Source of the DNA: Bradyrhizobium betae
GTDB taxonomy: Bacteria; Pseudomonadota; Alphaproteobacteria; Rhizobiales; Xanthobacteraceae
DNA: 64,000 nucleotides
Direction of reading: 5' to 3'
NCBI RefSeq assembly: GCF_008932115.1
Contig: NZ_CP044543.1
Span: 248,001 to 312,000 of the forward strand
Positions 17,765 to 27,309 of this stretch are shown piece after piece. How positions within the stretch are numbered: position 1 is the stretch's first letter; every line of letters starts with the position of its first letter. Position numbers and translations under genes: made by a program. Below the pieces are notes generated by a model, which did no database searches, was not told the DNA's origin, and saw nothing but the letters and a program-made list of their open reading frames with translations.

Positions 17765-19213
17765 ATGGCCAAGAACACGCTGTCTTTCGTCTGCCAGAAC
17801 TGCGGCGCGGCCTATAACCGCTGGCAGGGCAAGTGCGAGTCCTGCGGCGAGTGGAATACACTCGCCGAGGAAGACACGACCGGCAGCGTGCCGGTCTCGA
17901 TCCGCTCCAAGCGCAAGGGCCGGACGTTTGCACTGGAGAGCCTGTCGGGAAAGACTCAGGACGCGCCGCGCCTGTCCTCGGGGATGACCGAACTCGACCG
18001 CGTCACCGGCGGCGGCTTCGTCCGCGGTTCGGTGCTGCTCGTCGGCGGCGATCCCGGCATCGGCAAATCGACGCTGCTGACGCAGGCAACGAGCCTGATG
18101 GCGCGCGCCGGCCACCGCATCGTCTACATCTCCGGCGAAGAAGCCATTGCCCAGGTGCGGCTCCGTGCCGAGCGGCTCGGCCTGTCGGATGCACCGGTGC
18201 AGCTCGCGGCCGAGACCTCGGTCGAGGATATCGTCTCGACGCTCTCTGAAGGCGCGGTGCCGCGGCTGATCGTGATCGACTCGATCCAGACCATGTGGAC
18301 CGACACGGTGGAATCAGCGCCCGGCACCGTCACGCAGGTGCGCGCCTCGGCGCAGGCACTGATCCGGTTTGCCAAGAAGACCGGCGCCGCCATCATCCTG
18401 GTCGGGCATGTCACCAAGGACGGGCAGATCGCCGGCCCCCGCGTCGTCGAGCATATGGTCGACGCGGTCATGTCCTTCGAGGGCGAAGGCTCGCAGCAAT
18501 TCCGCATCCTCCGCTCGGTCAAGAACCGTTTCGGCCCGACCGACGAGATCGGTGTGTTCGAGATGACCGGCCTTGGCCTGCGCGAAGTCACCAATCCTTC
18601 CGAGCTATTCCTGTCCGAGCGCGATCTCGGCACGCCCGGCACCGCGGTCTTTGCAGGCATCGAGGGCACGCGGCCCGTTCTGGTCGAATTGCAAGCATTG
18701 GTGGCCCCGACCTCACTTGGTACACCGCGGCGTGCGGTGGTCGGCTGGGATCAGAGCCGGCTCTCCATGGTGCTGGCGGTGCTGGAGGCCCATTGCGGGG
18801 TCAAGCTGTCCGGCCACGACGTCTATCTGAACGTCGCGGGCGGCTTGCGTATCCACGAGCCAGCGGCCGATATGGCCGCCGCCGCCGCGCTGGTTTCCTC
18901 GCTGGTTAATGCGCAGTTACCCAGCGACGCGGTCTATTTCGGCGAGATTTCGCTCTCCGGTGTCATTCGTCCGGTTGCGCAGACCCCGGCTCGGCTGAAA
19001 GAAGCGGCCAAGCTCGGCTTCAAGCGCGCCGTGCTGCCCGAATCGGCCCGGGGCGGCGATGCCGGCGGCGACGCCGGACTGTCCCTGAACGCGGTCAACA
19101 GCCTGACGACCCTGGTCGCCGAGATCGCCGCCCGCGGCTCCCGCCGCGGCGAACAGAACCCGCCGGCAGAGAAAAATGCCACACCGGCAAGATTCCGCCG
19201 CGGAGAGGGTTAG
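17765..19213 (+). CDS. radA: DNA repair protein RadA
   Basis: RadA (Sms) is a RecA-related branch-migration helicase used in recombination repair. The 482-residue product starts MAKNTLSFVCQNCGAAYNRW, with the C10-C13 and C24-C27 zinc finger, Walker A GDPGIGKSTL, the RadA-specific KNRFG motif (VKNRFGPTDEIGVF) and a C-terminal Lon-like domain. Upstream in-frame starts at 17678 would put 29 non-conserved residues before the zinc finger, so 17765 is preferred. Confidence 0.95.
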   Translation: MAKNTLSFVCQNCGAAYNRWQGKCESCGEWNTLAEEDTTGSVPVSIRSKRKGRTFALESLSGKTQDAPRLSSGMTELDRVTGGGFVRGSVLLVGGDPGIGKSTLLTQATSLMARAGHRIVYISGEEAIAQVRLRAERLGLSDAPVQLAAETSVEDIVSTLSEGAVPRLIVIDSIQTMWTDTVESAPGTVTQVRASAQALIRFAKKTGAAIILVGHVTKDGQIAGPRVVEHMVDAVMSFEGEGSQQFRILRSVKNRFGPTDEIGVFEMTGLGLREVTNPSELFLSERDLGTPGTAVFAGIEGTRPVLVELQALVAPTSLGTPRRAVVGWDQSRLSMVLAVLEAHCGVKLSGHDVYLNVAGGLRIHEPAADMAAAAALVSSLVNAQLPSDAVYFGEISLSGVIRPVAQTPARLKEAAKLGFKRAVLPESARGGDAGGDAGLSLNAVNSLTTLVAEIAARGSRRGEQNPPAEKNATPARFRRGEG

Positions 19214-19380
19214 CTGGAGGTGACGTCCCCCGTCCCCGCCGCTATACAGCCGTCACAAAAGCAGCATGGGATTGCGTGGTTGCGGCCTTGCCGGGAACGC
19301 CGTCTGGCCCTCAGTTAGGGCGGCGGCCAAGCACCGATTCGCTGAGCACCTTTGAGAGTACGAGCGGACCAGACCAGCCG

Positions 19381-20010
19381 ATGCCAGTAACCATCCTCGA
19401 CCTGATCCTGCTCGGTGTGATGCTGATCTCGGGCCTGCTCGCGATGGTCCGCGGCTTCATGCGCGAAATCCTGTCGATCGCGGCCTGGGGCGCGGCGGCG
19501 ATCGTAACGCTCTACTCGTTCTCGAAGCTGCTGCCGACCGCAAAGACCTATTTCAACAACGACACGGTCGCCAGTGTGGTCGTGGTCGCCGGCGTGTTCG
19601 TCGGTACCCTGGTCGTGGTCTCCGTGATCACGGTCCGGATCTCCGACATGATCCTGGATTCGCGCATCGGCGCGCTGGACCGCACCCTCGGCTTCCTGTT
19701 TGGCCTCGCTCGCGGGCTTTTGATCGTCGTGGTCGCCTTCCTGTTCTTCACCTGGCTTGTTCCGGACAAGCAGCGCCCGGACTGGGTCACGGGGGCCAAA
19801 TCCCGCGTGGTGCTGCAGGGAACCGGGGATTGGCTGCTGGCCCTCTTGCCGGATGACCCCGAGAACACCATCTTGAAGAGATTCAAGAAAAACAAACCAG
19901 ATGATGATCAAGCTGATTCCGAGCAGCAGCCTTCGGGCACTGCCGACGGATACAGCAAACCTGCTCGTGACAGCCTGAAGAAGCTGATCGAGAAACCTGC
20001 GGCGCGTTGA
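19381..20010 (+). CDS. cvpA: CvpA family membrane protein
   Basis: A 209-residue inner-membrane protein with four hydrophobic segments, beginning MPVTILDLILLGVMLISGLLAMVRGF, then a charged C-terminal tail rich in Lys, Asp and Gln. CvpA homologues affect envelope homeostasis and colicin V production and commonly precede purF, as here. The ATG at 19381 is chosen because it opens directly on the conserved first helix; the frame stays open back to 19276. Confidence 0.9.
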   Translation: MPVTILDLILLGVMLISGLLAMVRGFMREILSIAAWGAAAIVTLYSFSKLLPTAKTYFNNDTVASVVVVAGVFVGTLVVVSVITVRISDMILDSRIGALDRTLGFLFGLARGLLIVVVAFLFFTWLVPDKQRPDWVTGAKSRVVLQGTGDWLLALLPDDPENTILKRFKKNKPDDDQADSEQQPSGTADGYSKPARDSLKKLIEKPAAR

Positions 20011-20038
20011 TTAGGCCCTAAAGAGAGGCGCGGACGAG

Positions 20039-21562
20039 ATGCGACACCCTGACCAGGACGCCCAGCTTGATCTCGACTTGAACCGGCCCTCTGGCCCAGC
20101 CGCGATCGAGCTACAGGACGACCTGGAGGGGGATACGCTGCGCGAGGAATGCGGCGTCTTCGGCATCTACGGCCACCCCGACGCAGCCGCCATCACCGCC
20201 CTCGGCCTCCACGCTCTTCAGCACCGCGGCCAGGAAGCGGCCGGCATCGTCTCCTACGACGGCTCCCGCTTTCATTCCGAACGTCGCCTCGGCCTCGTCG
20301 GCGACACCTTTTCCCGCCGCGAGGTGATCGACCGCTTGCCCGGCACCATGGCGGTCGGCCATGTCCGCTATTCCACCACCGGCGCGACCATCCTGCGCAA
20401 CGTGCAGCCGCTGTTCGCCGAGCTCAATGCCGGCGGCCTCGCGGTCGCCCACAACGGCAACCTCACCAACGGCCTGACGCTGCGCCGCGAGCTCGTGAAG
20501 AGCGGCGCGATGATGCAGTCGACCACCGACACCGAGGTGATCCTGCACCTGGTCGCGCGCTCCAGGCGCAGCCGCTTCATCGAGCGCTACATCGACGCCC
20601 TGCGCGAGATCGAAGGCGCCTACGCGCTGGTTTCACTCACCAACAAGAAGCTGGTCGGCGCGCGCGATCCGCGCGGCATCCGTCCGCTGGTGCTCGGCGA
20701 CCTCGACGGCTGCCCGATCCTGACCTCCGAGACCTGCGCGCTCGACATCATCGGCGCGCGCTTCGTCCGCGACATCGAGCCCGGCGAGGTCATCGTGTTC
20801 GACGACAACGGCCAGGACATCCACAAGCCGTTCCCGCCGATGGCGCCGCGTCCCTGCATCTTCGAATACATCTATTTCTCGCGGCCGGATTCCATCGTTC
20901 ACGGCCGCTCGGTCTACGAGGTGCGCAAGGCCTTCGGCGCGCAGCTCGCCCGCGAGAGCCATGTCCCGGTCGACGTCGTGGTGCCGGTGCCGGATTCCGG
21001 CGTGCCCGCCGCGGTCGGCTACAGCCAGCATTCCGGCGTGCCGTTCGAACTCGGCATCATCCGCAACCACTATGTCGGCCGCACCTTCATCCAGCCGACG
21101 CAGGCGATCCGCGAATCCGGCGTGCGCATGAAGCATTCGGCGAACCGCGCAGCGATCGAAGGCAAGCGCATCATCCTGATCGACGACTCGCTGGTGCGCG
21201 GCACCACCTCGAAGAAGATCGTGCGCATGATGCGCGATGCGGGCGCCAAGGAAGTGCATTTCCGTCTCGCCTCGCCGCCGATCCTCTATCCCGACTATTA
21301 CGGCATCGACCTGCCCGATCGCGGCGGTCTTCTCGCGGCCACGCACTCGCTGGAAGAGATGCGCGAGATCATCGGCGCCGACTCGCTCGCCTTCCTGTCG
21401 ATCGACGGTATGTACCGCGCCATGGGCGAACCCGGCCGCGACCCCGCCAATCCGAAGTTCTCGGACCACTGCTTCACCGGGGCGTATCCGACCCACCTCA
21501 CCGACCAGACCCAGACTGAGCAGCAACCGCGGCAGCTGTCGCTGCTGGCGGAGGCGAGCTGA
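20039..21562 (+). CDS. purF: amidophosphoribosyltransferase
   Basis: PurF performs the first committed step of purine synthesis, transferring the glutamine amide to PRPP. The 507-residue protein carries a 37-residue propeptide-like leader before the nucleophile Cys38 in REECGVFGIYG. The glutaminase motifs (HALQHRGQEAAGI, GHVRYSTTG, HNGNLTN) and the PRPP loop (IILIDDSLVRGTT) follow. It is 28 bases downstream of cvpA in a likely operon. Confidence 0.97.
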   Translation: MRHPDQDAQLDLDLNRPSGPAAIELQDDLEGDTLREECGVFGIYGHPDAAAITALGLHALQHRGQEAAGIVSYDGSRFHSERRLGLVGDTFSRREVIDRLPGTMAVGHVRYSTTGATILRNVQPLFAELNAGGLAVAHNGNLTNGLTLRRELVKSGAMMQSTTDTEVILHLVARSRRSRFIERYIDALREIEGAYALVSLTNKKLVGARDPRGIRPLVLGDLDGCPILTSETCALDIIGARFVRDIEPGEVIVFDDNGQDIHKPFPPMAPRPCIFEYIYFSRPDSIVHGRSVYEVRKAFGAQLARESHVPVDVVVPVPDSGVPAAVGYSQHSGVPFELGIIRNHYVGRTFIQPTQAIRESGVRMKHSANRAAIEGKRIILIDDSLVRGTTSKKIVRMMRDAGAKEVHFRLASPPILYPDYYGIDLPDRGGLLAATHSLEEMREIIGADSLAFLSIDGMYRAMGEPGRDPANPKFSDHCFTGAYPTHLTDQTQTEQQPRQLSLLAEAS

Positions 21563-21577
21563 CGCGGGGCCGCGACG

Positions 21578-21706
21578 ATGCAGCTGATCATCGCCATTCT
21601 CTGCGGAATGATTTTGATCGGCTTCATCGTCTTCGCCTTCAGGCAGGGCATGAAGGTGACGCCCGATAGCTCGGGAAACGGACCCAATAGCAATAACATT
21701 CAATAG
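21578..21706 (+). CDS. small single-span membrane protein after purF (42 aa)
   Basis: A 42-residue frame beginning MQLIIAILCGMILIGFIVFA, a clean N-terminal transmembrane helix, then a short polar tail rich in Asn, Ser and Gly. It starts 15 bases after the purF stop. No family is recognised, but the sharp hydrophobic/polar split and operon-like spacing support expression. Confidence 0.5.
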   Translation: MQLIIAILCGMILIGFIVFAFRQGMKVTPDSSGNGPNSNNIQ

Positions 21707-21739
21707 GGCGGCGGTAGCTGAAGCCCAGGGCAAAATTCC

Positions 21740-21772
21740 GTCACGGCCGGGCTTGTCCCGGCCATCCACGCC
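21740..21772. repeat. short REP-like palindrome
   Basis: Contains GGCCGGGCTTGTCCCGGCC, a seven-base-arm hairpin (GGCCGGG/CCCGGCC) of the type widely scattered between genes in Bradyrhizobium. It lies behind purF and its small companion, and may double as a terminator. Confidence 0.5.
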
Positions 21773-21787
21773 TGTAAAACCCCCGCC

Positions 21788-22528
21788 ATGACAAAACCCC
21801 TCGCCGACCGCATCGCTCTCGTCACCGGCGCCTCGCGCGGCATCGGCTATGCCACCGCCATCGCCTTGGCGAAGGCGGGCGCGCATATCGTTGCGACGGC
21901 ACGCACGCAGGGCGGGCTGGAAGAGCTCGACGACGAGATCCGCAAGGAAGGCGGCAGCGCCACGCTGGTGCCGCTGAACCTCACCGATTCCGACGGCATC
22001 GCCCGACTCGGTGCCGGCCTGCATGAGCGCTACGGCAAGCTCGACATCCTCGTCGGCAACGCCGGCGTGCTCGGCCCCTCCTCGCCGATCGGTCATATCG
22101 AGCTGAAAGCCTTCACCGACGTGATGGCGGTGAACGTCACCGCGAACTTCCAGCTGATCCGCTGCATGGAGCCGCTGCTCAGGCAATCCGACGCCGGCCG
22201 CGCCGTCTTCATCACCTCCGGCGCCGCCAACAAGGCCACCGCCTATGTCAGCCCCTACGCCGCCTCCAAGGCCGCGCTGGAAACGCTGGCGCGCGCCTGG
22301 GCGCAGGAAACCGCGAACACGCCTCTCCGCGTCAACCTGTTCAACCCCGGCCCGATCCGCACCCGCATGCGCGCAACCCTGATGCCGGGCGAAGATCCCG
22401 CGACGCTGGAGACGCCCGAGCAGGTCGCCGAGTTCATCGTCCCGATGTGCGCGCCCGAGTGGACCGAGACCGGCAAGTTCTACGACTACAAGACCCGCAG
22501 CCTGATGAGCTTCCGCTCCCCGGCCTGA
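21788..22528 (+). CDS. short-chain dehydrogenase/reductase
   Basis: A 246-residue classical SDR: NAD(P)-binding TGASRGIGYA near residue 14, NAG motif (VGNAGVLG), catalytic Ser in ITSGAANK and the YAASK catalytic pair. The end is slightly unusual (EWTETGKFYDYKTRSLMSF) compared with common fatty-acid reductases. The substrate cannot be deduced. Confidence 0.9.
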   Translation: MTKPLADRIALVTGASRGIGYATAIALAKAGAHIVATARTQGGLEELDDEIRKEGGSATLVPLNLTDSDGIARLGAGLHERYGKLDILVGNAGVLGPSSPIGHIELKAFTDVMAVNVTANFQLIRCMEPLLRQSDAGRAVFITSGAANKATAYVSPYAASKAALETLARAWAQETANTPLRVNLFNPGPIRTRMRATLMPGEDPATLETPEQVAEFIVPMCAPEWTETGKFYDYKTRSLMSFRSPA

Positions 22529-22604
22529 TTGACTTGAGGGCCTCCCCGCGTTTGACTGCCCGCGCTCAAGCGGCAGCAAGCCGCAAGCCAAAAGGGAGGT
22601 TGCC

Positions 22605-23753
22605 ATGGCACCGTGGCATGATCGCGCCGGCCTCAACCGTACGCTCGCAAATGTCTCTCGCGCTTTCTCCATCCTGATTGCGGCCATCGCCTTCGCACTT
22701 CCGGGCGCAGCGACCGCCGGCGATGTCCCGGCCTTCGCGGTCGATTCCTCCTGGCCAAAGCAGCTGCCGAACAACTGGATCCTCGGCCAGGTCGGCGGCA
22801 TCACCGTCGACTGGCAGGGCCATATCTGGGTGATCCATCGCCCGCGCTCGCTCACCGATGACGAGAAGGGCGCGAGCCTCAATCCGCCTCGTTCAAAATG
22901 CTGCGTGTCGGCGCCGCCCGTGCTCGAATTCGACGCCGAGGGTAATCTGCTGCGATCCTGGGGCGGCCCGGGCGAAGGCTATGAATGGGTCGGCCGCGAG
23001 CACGGCATCGAGGTCGACGAGCGCGGCTTCGTCTGGGTCGGCGGCAATGCGGACAACGACAACGCGATTTTAAAGTTCACGCTCGACGGCAAGTTCGTGG
23101 CCCAGATCGGCAAGATCGCACCGAGCCTCGGCAGCAACGACACGACGCAGCTCGGCAAGCCCGCCGAGACCGCGATCGACAAGGAGGCTAGCGAGATCTA
23201 CGTCGCCGATGGCTATGGCAACCGCCGCGTCATCGTGTTCGATGCGACAACGCTTGCCTACAAGCGGCACTGGGGCGCCTATGGTAACAAGCCTGACGAC
23301 GCCAAGCAGGCGGCCTATGATCCGAAGGCGCCGGTGTCGCAGCAATTCGGCAATCCCGTCCACTGCGTGAAGCTCGCCAATGACGGTCTCGTTTACGTCT
23401 GCGACCGCATCAACAACCGCATCCAGGTGTTCAGGAAGGACGGCACCTTCGTGAAGGAGTTCTTCTTCGAGAAGAACACGCTCGGCAACGGCGCGGTTTG
23501 GGACATCGCGATCTGGCCAGATCCGAAGCAGACTTATCTGCTGAGCGCCGACGGCGAGAACAACGAGATCCGGGTGATCAAGCGCGAGGACGGCAGCGTG
23601 GTCGGCAGCTTCGGGCACAGCGGCCGCAATGCCGGGCAATTCCATTGGGTGCATGCCATGGCAATCGACGCCAAGGGTAACGTCTATACCGCCGAGGTCG
23701 ATACCGGAAAGCGCATCCAGAAATTCAGGCTGACGTCGGACGCCCTGAAATAA
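22605..23753 (+). CDS. secreted NHL-repeat six-bladed beta-propeller protein
   Basis: A 382-residue exported protein: signal region RAFSILIAAIAFALPGAATAGD, then NHL/6-bladed propeller repeats (GGITVDWQGHIWVIHRP, HGIEVDERGFVWVGGN, DGLVYVCDRINNRIQVFRKDG, HAMAIDAKGNVYTAEVDTGKRIQKF). Related proteins are often annotated as peptidylamidoglycolate-lyase-like, but enzymatic activity is unproven. The first ATG lies some 18 residues before the hydrophobic signal core, so the true start may be internal. Confidence 0.82.
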   Translation: MAPWHDRAGLNRTLANVSRAFSILIAAIAFALPGAATAGDVPAFAVDSSWPKQLPNNWILGQVGGITVDWQGHIWVIHRPRSLTDDEKGASLNPPRSKCCVSAPPVLEFDAEGNLLRSWGGPGEGYEWVGREHGIEVDERGFVWVGGNADNDNAILKFTLDGKFVAQIGKIAPSLGSNDTTQLGKPAETAIDKEASEIYVADGYGNRRVIVFDATTLAYKRHWGAYGNKPDDAKQAAYDPKAPVSQQFGNPVHCVKLANDGLVYVCDRINNRIQVFRKDGTFVKEFFFEKNTLGNGAVWDIAIWPDPKQTYLLSADGENNEIRVIKREDGSVVGSFGHSGRNAGQFHWVHAMAIDAKGNVYTAEVDTGKRIQKFRLTSDALK

Positions 23754-23931
23754 CGTGCCAATAGCGCCTTGGCGCATTTTGCCCAAAAGTTAACCGACGG
23801 ATGACGCTTCGACGCAGCGCCATCCGGCTTTAGGCGCATTGCCGCAGACCGCGGGACACGGTAGAGCCATCAGCCGGACCAGGGCTTCGCAAGAGAGCCG
23901 TCCGCATATTTGACAATGGAGGAAACCTTAT

Positions 23932-25158
23932 ATGACGACGACGTTCGCGCGCCGCTCTGCGGCCCTTCTGGCCTGTGCCGCTTTCGGTTTTGCCACATCC
24001 GCCTACGCTCAGGACAAGACCGTCACGATCGGCGTGCTCAATGACATGTCCAGCCTCTACGCCGACATCGGCGGTCCCGGCGCCGTTGTGGCGGTCAAGA
24101 TGGCGGTTGAGGATTCCGGCCTCCTCGCCAAGGGCTGGAAAATCGACGTCATCAGCGGCGACCACCAGAACAAGCCTGACGTCGGCGTCAACATCGCGCG
24201 GCAATGGATCGACACCCAGAAAGTCGATGTGATCGCCGACACGCCGAACTCCGGTGTCGCGCTCGCCGTCAGCAACGTCGTCAAGGAAAAGAACGCGGTC
24301 CTGCTCAACAATGGCGGCGCCAGCGCCGACCTCACCGGCAAGGCCTGCAACGCCAACACCATCTCTTTCACCTACGACACCTACATGCTCGCCAACGGCA
24401 CCGGCAAGGCGCTGACCAAGGCCGGCGGCGACAGTTGGTTCTTCCTGACCGCTGACTATGCCTTCGGTGCCGCGCTCGAGCGCGACACCAGCGCGGTCGT
24501 TACCGCGAACGGCGGCAAGGTGCTCGGCGGCGTCAAGCATCCGCTCAACACGTCGGACTTCTCGTCCTTCCTGCTGCAGGCACAGAACTCGAAGGCGAAG
24601 ATCATCGGGCTTGCCAATGCCGGCGGCGACACCACCAACTCGATCAAGCAGGCGGCCGAGTTCGGCATCGTCGAGGGCGGCCAGAAGCTCGCCGCGCTTC
24701 TGCTGTTCATCAACGACGTCCACTCGCTCGGGCTGAAGACCGCACACGGCCTGACCTTCACCGAATCCTTCTACTGGGACCTCAACGAGGGCACGCGTGC
24801 ATTCTCGAAGCGCTTCCAGGAAAAAGTGGCTAACAAGGCGATGCCGTCAATGACGCAGGCCGGTAACTATGCAGCCATTCTGCATTACCTGAAGGCACTC
24901 GATGCCCTCGGCGGCAATCCGCATGACGGCGCCAAGGTCGTCGCCAAGATGAAGGAGCTTCCGACCGACGATCCGCTGTTCGGAAAGGGCCCGCTGCGTG
25001 AGGACGGCCGCCGTATCATTCCGGCCTATCTGTTCGAGGTGAAGAAGCCTGAGGAATCGAAGGGCCCGTGGGACTATTACAAGCTGGTCGCGACCATCTC
25101 GGCGGAAGATGCGGCCAAGCCGCTCAAGGACAGCGAGTGCCCGCTGGTGAAGAAATAA
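23932..25158 (+). CDS. branched-chain amino-acid-type ABC substrate-binding protein (orphan)
   Basis: A 408-residue periplasmic binding protein of the LivJ/amide class. The signal peptide ends near SAYAQDKTV, followed by TIGVLNDMSSLYADIGGPG and ADTPNSGVALAVSNVVKEK. It is closely related to the binding protein at 36945-38165, sharing long identical blocks such as SGDHQNKPD and TANGGKV. No permease or ATPase gene lies beside it, so it may deliver its ligand to the Liv-type permease encoded at 35-39.7 kb. GGAGG precedes the ATG. Confidence 0.92.
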   Translation: MTTTFARRSAALLACAAFGFATSAYAQDKTVTIGVLNDMSSLYADIGGPGAVVAVKMAVEDSGLLAKGWKIDVISGDHQNKPDVGVNIARQWIDTQKVDVIADTPNSGVALAVSNVVKEKNAVLLNNGGASADLTGKACNANTISFTYDTYMLANGTGKALTKAGGDSWFFLTADYAFGAALERDTSAVVTANGGKVLGGVKHPLNTSDFSSFLLQAQNSKAKIIGLANAGGDTTNSIKQAAEFGIVEGGQKLAALLLFINDVHSLGLKTAHGLTFTESFYWDLNEGTRAFSKRFQEKVANKAMPSMTQAGNYAAILHYLKALDALGGNPHDGAKVVAKMKELPTDDPLFGKGPLREDGRRIIPAYLFEVKKPEESKGPWDYYKLVATISAEDAAKPLKDSECPLVKK

Positions 25159-25183
25159 GCCAGTTGACGCTGCCGTAGCTACA

Positions 25184-25300
25184 TGGTGGGCAAAGGCGCG
25201 AGAGCGCATTGCCCACCATCTCTCCGCGGCCTGAGAATATCGGTGGGCACACTTCCGCCTACGCTCTTCGAGCTACGGCGGACAAGTCGCTTGCCCTGCC
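25184..25300. repeat. GTGGGCAA-type intergenic repeat with hairpin
   Basis: The first part forms a near-perfect hairpin: TGGTGGGCAAAGGCGC and GCGCATTGCCCACCA around GAGA (25184-25218). It is followed by GGTGGGCACA and a CTTCGAGCTACGGCGGACAA segment, both common pieces of dispersed rhizobial intergenic repeats. It separates the binding-protein gene from convergent der and could terminate either. Confidence 0.6.
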
Positions 25301-25301
25301 C

Positions 25302-26684
25302 CTACGACGGCCGCTTGCGCTTGTGGGCGAAGGGGTTGGCCTTCTCGCGCAAGGTGATCCGCAGCGGCGTGCCCGGCAGCTCGAACGCCTCCCGCATCGA
25401 ATTGGTGAGATAGCGCAAGTACGATTGCGGCACCGCGTCCGCGCGCGAGCAGAACAGCACAAAGCTCGGCGGGCGTGCCTTGGTCTGCGTGATGTAGTTC
25501 AGCTTCAGGCGGCGGCCGGACACCGCGGGCGGCGGATTGGCCTGGACCGCTTCCTCGAACCAGCGGTTCAATGCCGCGGTCGAGACGCGCCGGTTCCAAA
25601 CCGCGTAGGCATCCTGGATTGCCTGCATCAGGCGGTCGATGCCCTCGCCCATCAGGCCCGAGACCGCGACGATCGGCACACCCTTGACCTGCGGCAGCAA
25701 GTGATCGGCATCCCGGCGCAAATTGGAGATGGCGCCGCCGCCCTTGCTTTCCATCAGGTCCCATTTGTTGACGGCGAGCACGACCGCCCGGCCCTCACGC
25801 TCGATCAGATCGGCGATGCGCAGATCCTGCTCCTCGAAGCGGTTCTGTGCGTCCATCATCATCACGACGACTTCGGCAAAACGCACCGCACGTAGCGCGT
25901 CCGCGACCGAGAGCTTTTCCAGCTTCTCCTCGATGCGCGAGCGCCGGCGCAGGCCTGCGGTATCGAACACGCGAAATTCGCGGCCCTTCCAGTTGATCTC
26001 GACCGCGATGGAATCGCGCGTCGTGCCAGCCTCCGGGCTCGTCAGCAGGCGCTCTTCGCCGAGCAGATGATTGATGAATGTCGACTTGCCGGCATTGGGC
26101 CGGCCGACGATGGCGACCCGGATCGGACGCGTCGCCGCCTCTTCCTCGGTGAGCGGTTCGTCGTCCTCGGCTTCGTCTTCCTCGACGGGCTCCGGCATCA
26201 GCTCGCGGAGCGCATCGTAGAGCTCGCCCATGCCCTCGCCATGCTCGGCCGAGATCTGGATGGGATCGCCAAGGCCAAGCGCGAAGGCCTCCATCGCACC
26301 GGCATCGCCGTGCTTGCCTTCGCTCTTGTTTGCGACCAGCAGCACCGGCTTGTTGGCCTTGCGGGCGAAATCGGCGAAGGCGCGATCGGTGGGCGTCAGG
26401 CCGATGCGGGCATCGATCACGAAGAACAGCGCGTCGGCCTGCGCGATCGCGGCCTCCGTCTGCTCCTGCATGCGCGCGGTCAGCGAGCCCTTGGCGCCCT
26501 CGTCGAGGCCGGCGGTGTCGATGATGGTGAATTCGAGGTCGCCGAGCCTGGCCTCGCCCTCGCGGCGATCGCGGGTGACGCCGGGCAGGTCATCGACAAG
26601 CGCGAGCTTCTGCCCAACCAGGCGGTTGAACAGCGTCGACTTGCCGACGTTGGGTCGGCCGATAATGGCAATCGTGAAGGACAT
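25302..26684 (-). CDS. der: ribosome-assembly GTPase Der (EngA)
   Basis: A 460-residue double GTPase needed for 50S subunit maturation. Two G domains are visible: GRPNVGKST with DTAG, and GRPNAGKST with DTAGLRR, plus NKxD motifs (VNKWD). An acidic linker ([18 protein letters not shown]) separates them, and a KH-like C-terminal domain ends in basic HKRKRPS. Length is typical. Confidence 0.96.
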   Translation of the reverse strand: MSFTIAIIGRPNVGKSTLFNRLVGQKLALVDDLPGVTRDRREGEARLGDLEFTIIDTAGLDEGAKGSLTARMQEQTEAAIAQADALFFVIDARIGLTPTDRAFADFARKANKPVLLVANKSEGKHGDAGAMEAFALGLGDPIQISAEHGEGMGELYDALRELMPEPVEEDEAEDDEPLTEEEAATRPIRVAIVGRPNAGKSTFINHLLGEERLLTSPEAGTTRDSIAVEINWKGREFRVFDTAGLRRRSRIEEKLEKLSVADALRAVRFAEVVVMMMDAQNRFEEQDLRIADLIEREGRAVVLAVNKWDLMESKGGGAISNLRRDADHLLPQVKGVPIVAVSGLMGEGIDRLMQAIQDAYAVWNRRVSTAALNRWFEEAVQANPPPAVSGRRLKLNYITQTKARPPSFVLFCSRADAVPQSYLRYLTNSMREAFELPGTPLRITLREKANPFAHKRKRPS

Positions 26685-26733
26685 CGGTCATTCGTGCGCT
26701 GCGAAGGCCGCGCCTGTCAATGCAATGAAGTGA

Positions 26734-27279
26734 TCAGCGCGAAAAGCTGCCGCTCGGCATCGGCGCCGGGAAAGCTCCCTGCGATTGCTGCTGCGTGGTC
26801 TGGGTCGGTTGCGCCTGCTGGGCGGGCTGATCCGGCGGCGGCGCGGTGGTGCGCCTGCGGACGATCTTCTGCTTGGGCGGCGGAGCGGCTGCGGCCGGTG
26901 CGGCCTCCGGCTGGGCCTCGCCATCGACTTCGCCCGCCGGGGCCTCAGCAGGAGCTGCCGCGGCGGCTGGCTGCCTGGCCTTCTTCGCCTTGGCACCCTT
27001 CGCCGGCTTGGCCTCGGGCGGCGGCTCCGCCGGCAAAGCCGCGACGGCAGGCGCGTTCGGATCCGGCTGCTGCTGAGCACCCTTATACATGTCGCGCGGC
27101 ACGCCCTGCTCGAGGCCCGGCACACCCTCGGGGAAGACCGGCTTGCGGTCTCCCGGCAGCTTCTTCTTGGTGTCGAGGAAGTCGAGCATGTCGCTGGGAT
27201 CGAAGCTGGAGCAGCCGCCCAGGACGCCTGTGAAGGCGATCAGGACGGCGGCTGCGATCAAGCGTGGCGTGCGGCGCAT
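26734..27279 (-). CDS. Pro/Ala-rich lipoprotein between YfgM-like gene and der
   Basis: A 181-residue lipoprotein: signal peptide MRRTPRLIAAAVLIAFTGV and lipobox LGGC, then a short ordered part (SSFDPSDMLDFLDTKKKLPG, KPVFPEGVPGLEQGVP) and a long disordered region rich in Pro, Ala and Gln. It sits exactly where many bacteria keep bamB (yfgM-bamB-der order), but shows no beta-propeller repeats. A role in the outer membrane or at the envelope is inferred from the lipobox only. Confidence 0.75.
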   Translation of the reverse strand: MRRTPRLIAAAVLIAFTGVLGGCSSFDPSDMLDFLDTKKKLPGDRKPVFPEGVPGLEQGVPRDMYKGAQQQPDPNAPAVAALPAEPPPEAKPAKGAKAKKARQPAAAAAPAEAPAGEVDGEAQPEAAPAAAAPPPKQKIVRRRTTAPPPDQPAQQAQPTQTTQQQSQGAFPAPMPSGSFSR

Positions 27280-27309
27280 ATTGGTGTCTCGTCTCAGCTC
27301 TCGGGACCG

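Noticed and set aside
20633..22882. 749-codon open frame antisense to purF and the SDR gene
   Set aside because: Covers two clear genes in antisense and has no recognisable domain.
23764..23780. intrinsic terminator after the beta-propeller gene
   Set aside because: GCGCC/GGCGC arms leave only a two-base loop and are followed by just ATTTT, so the hairpin is too weak to call.
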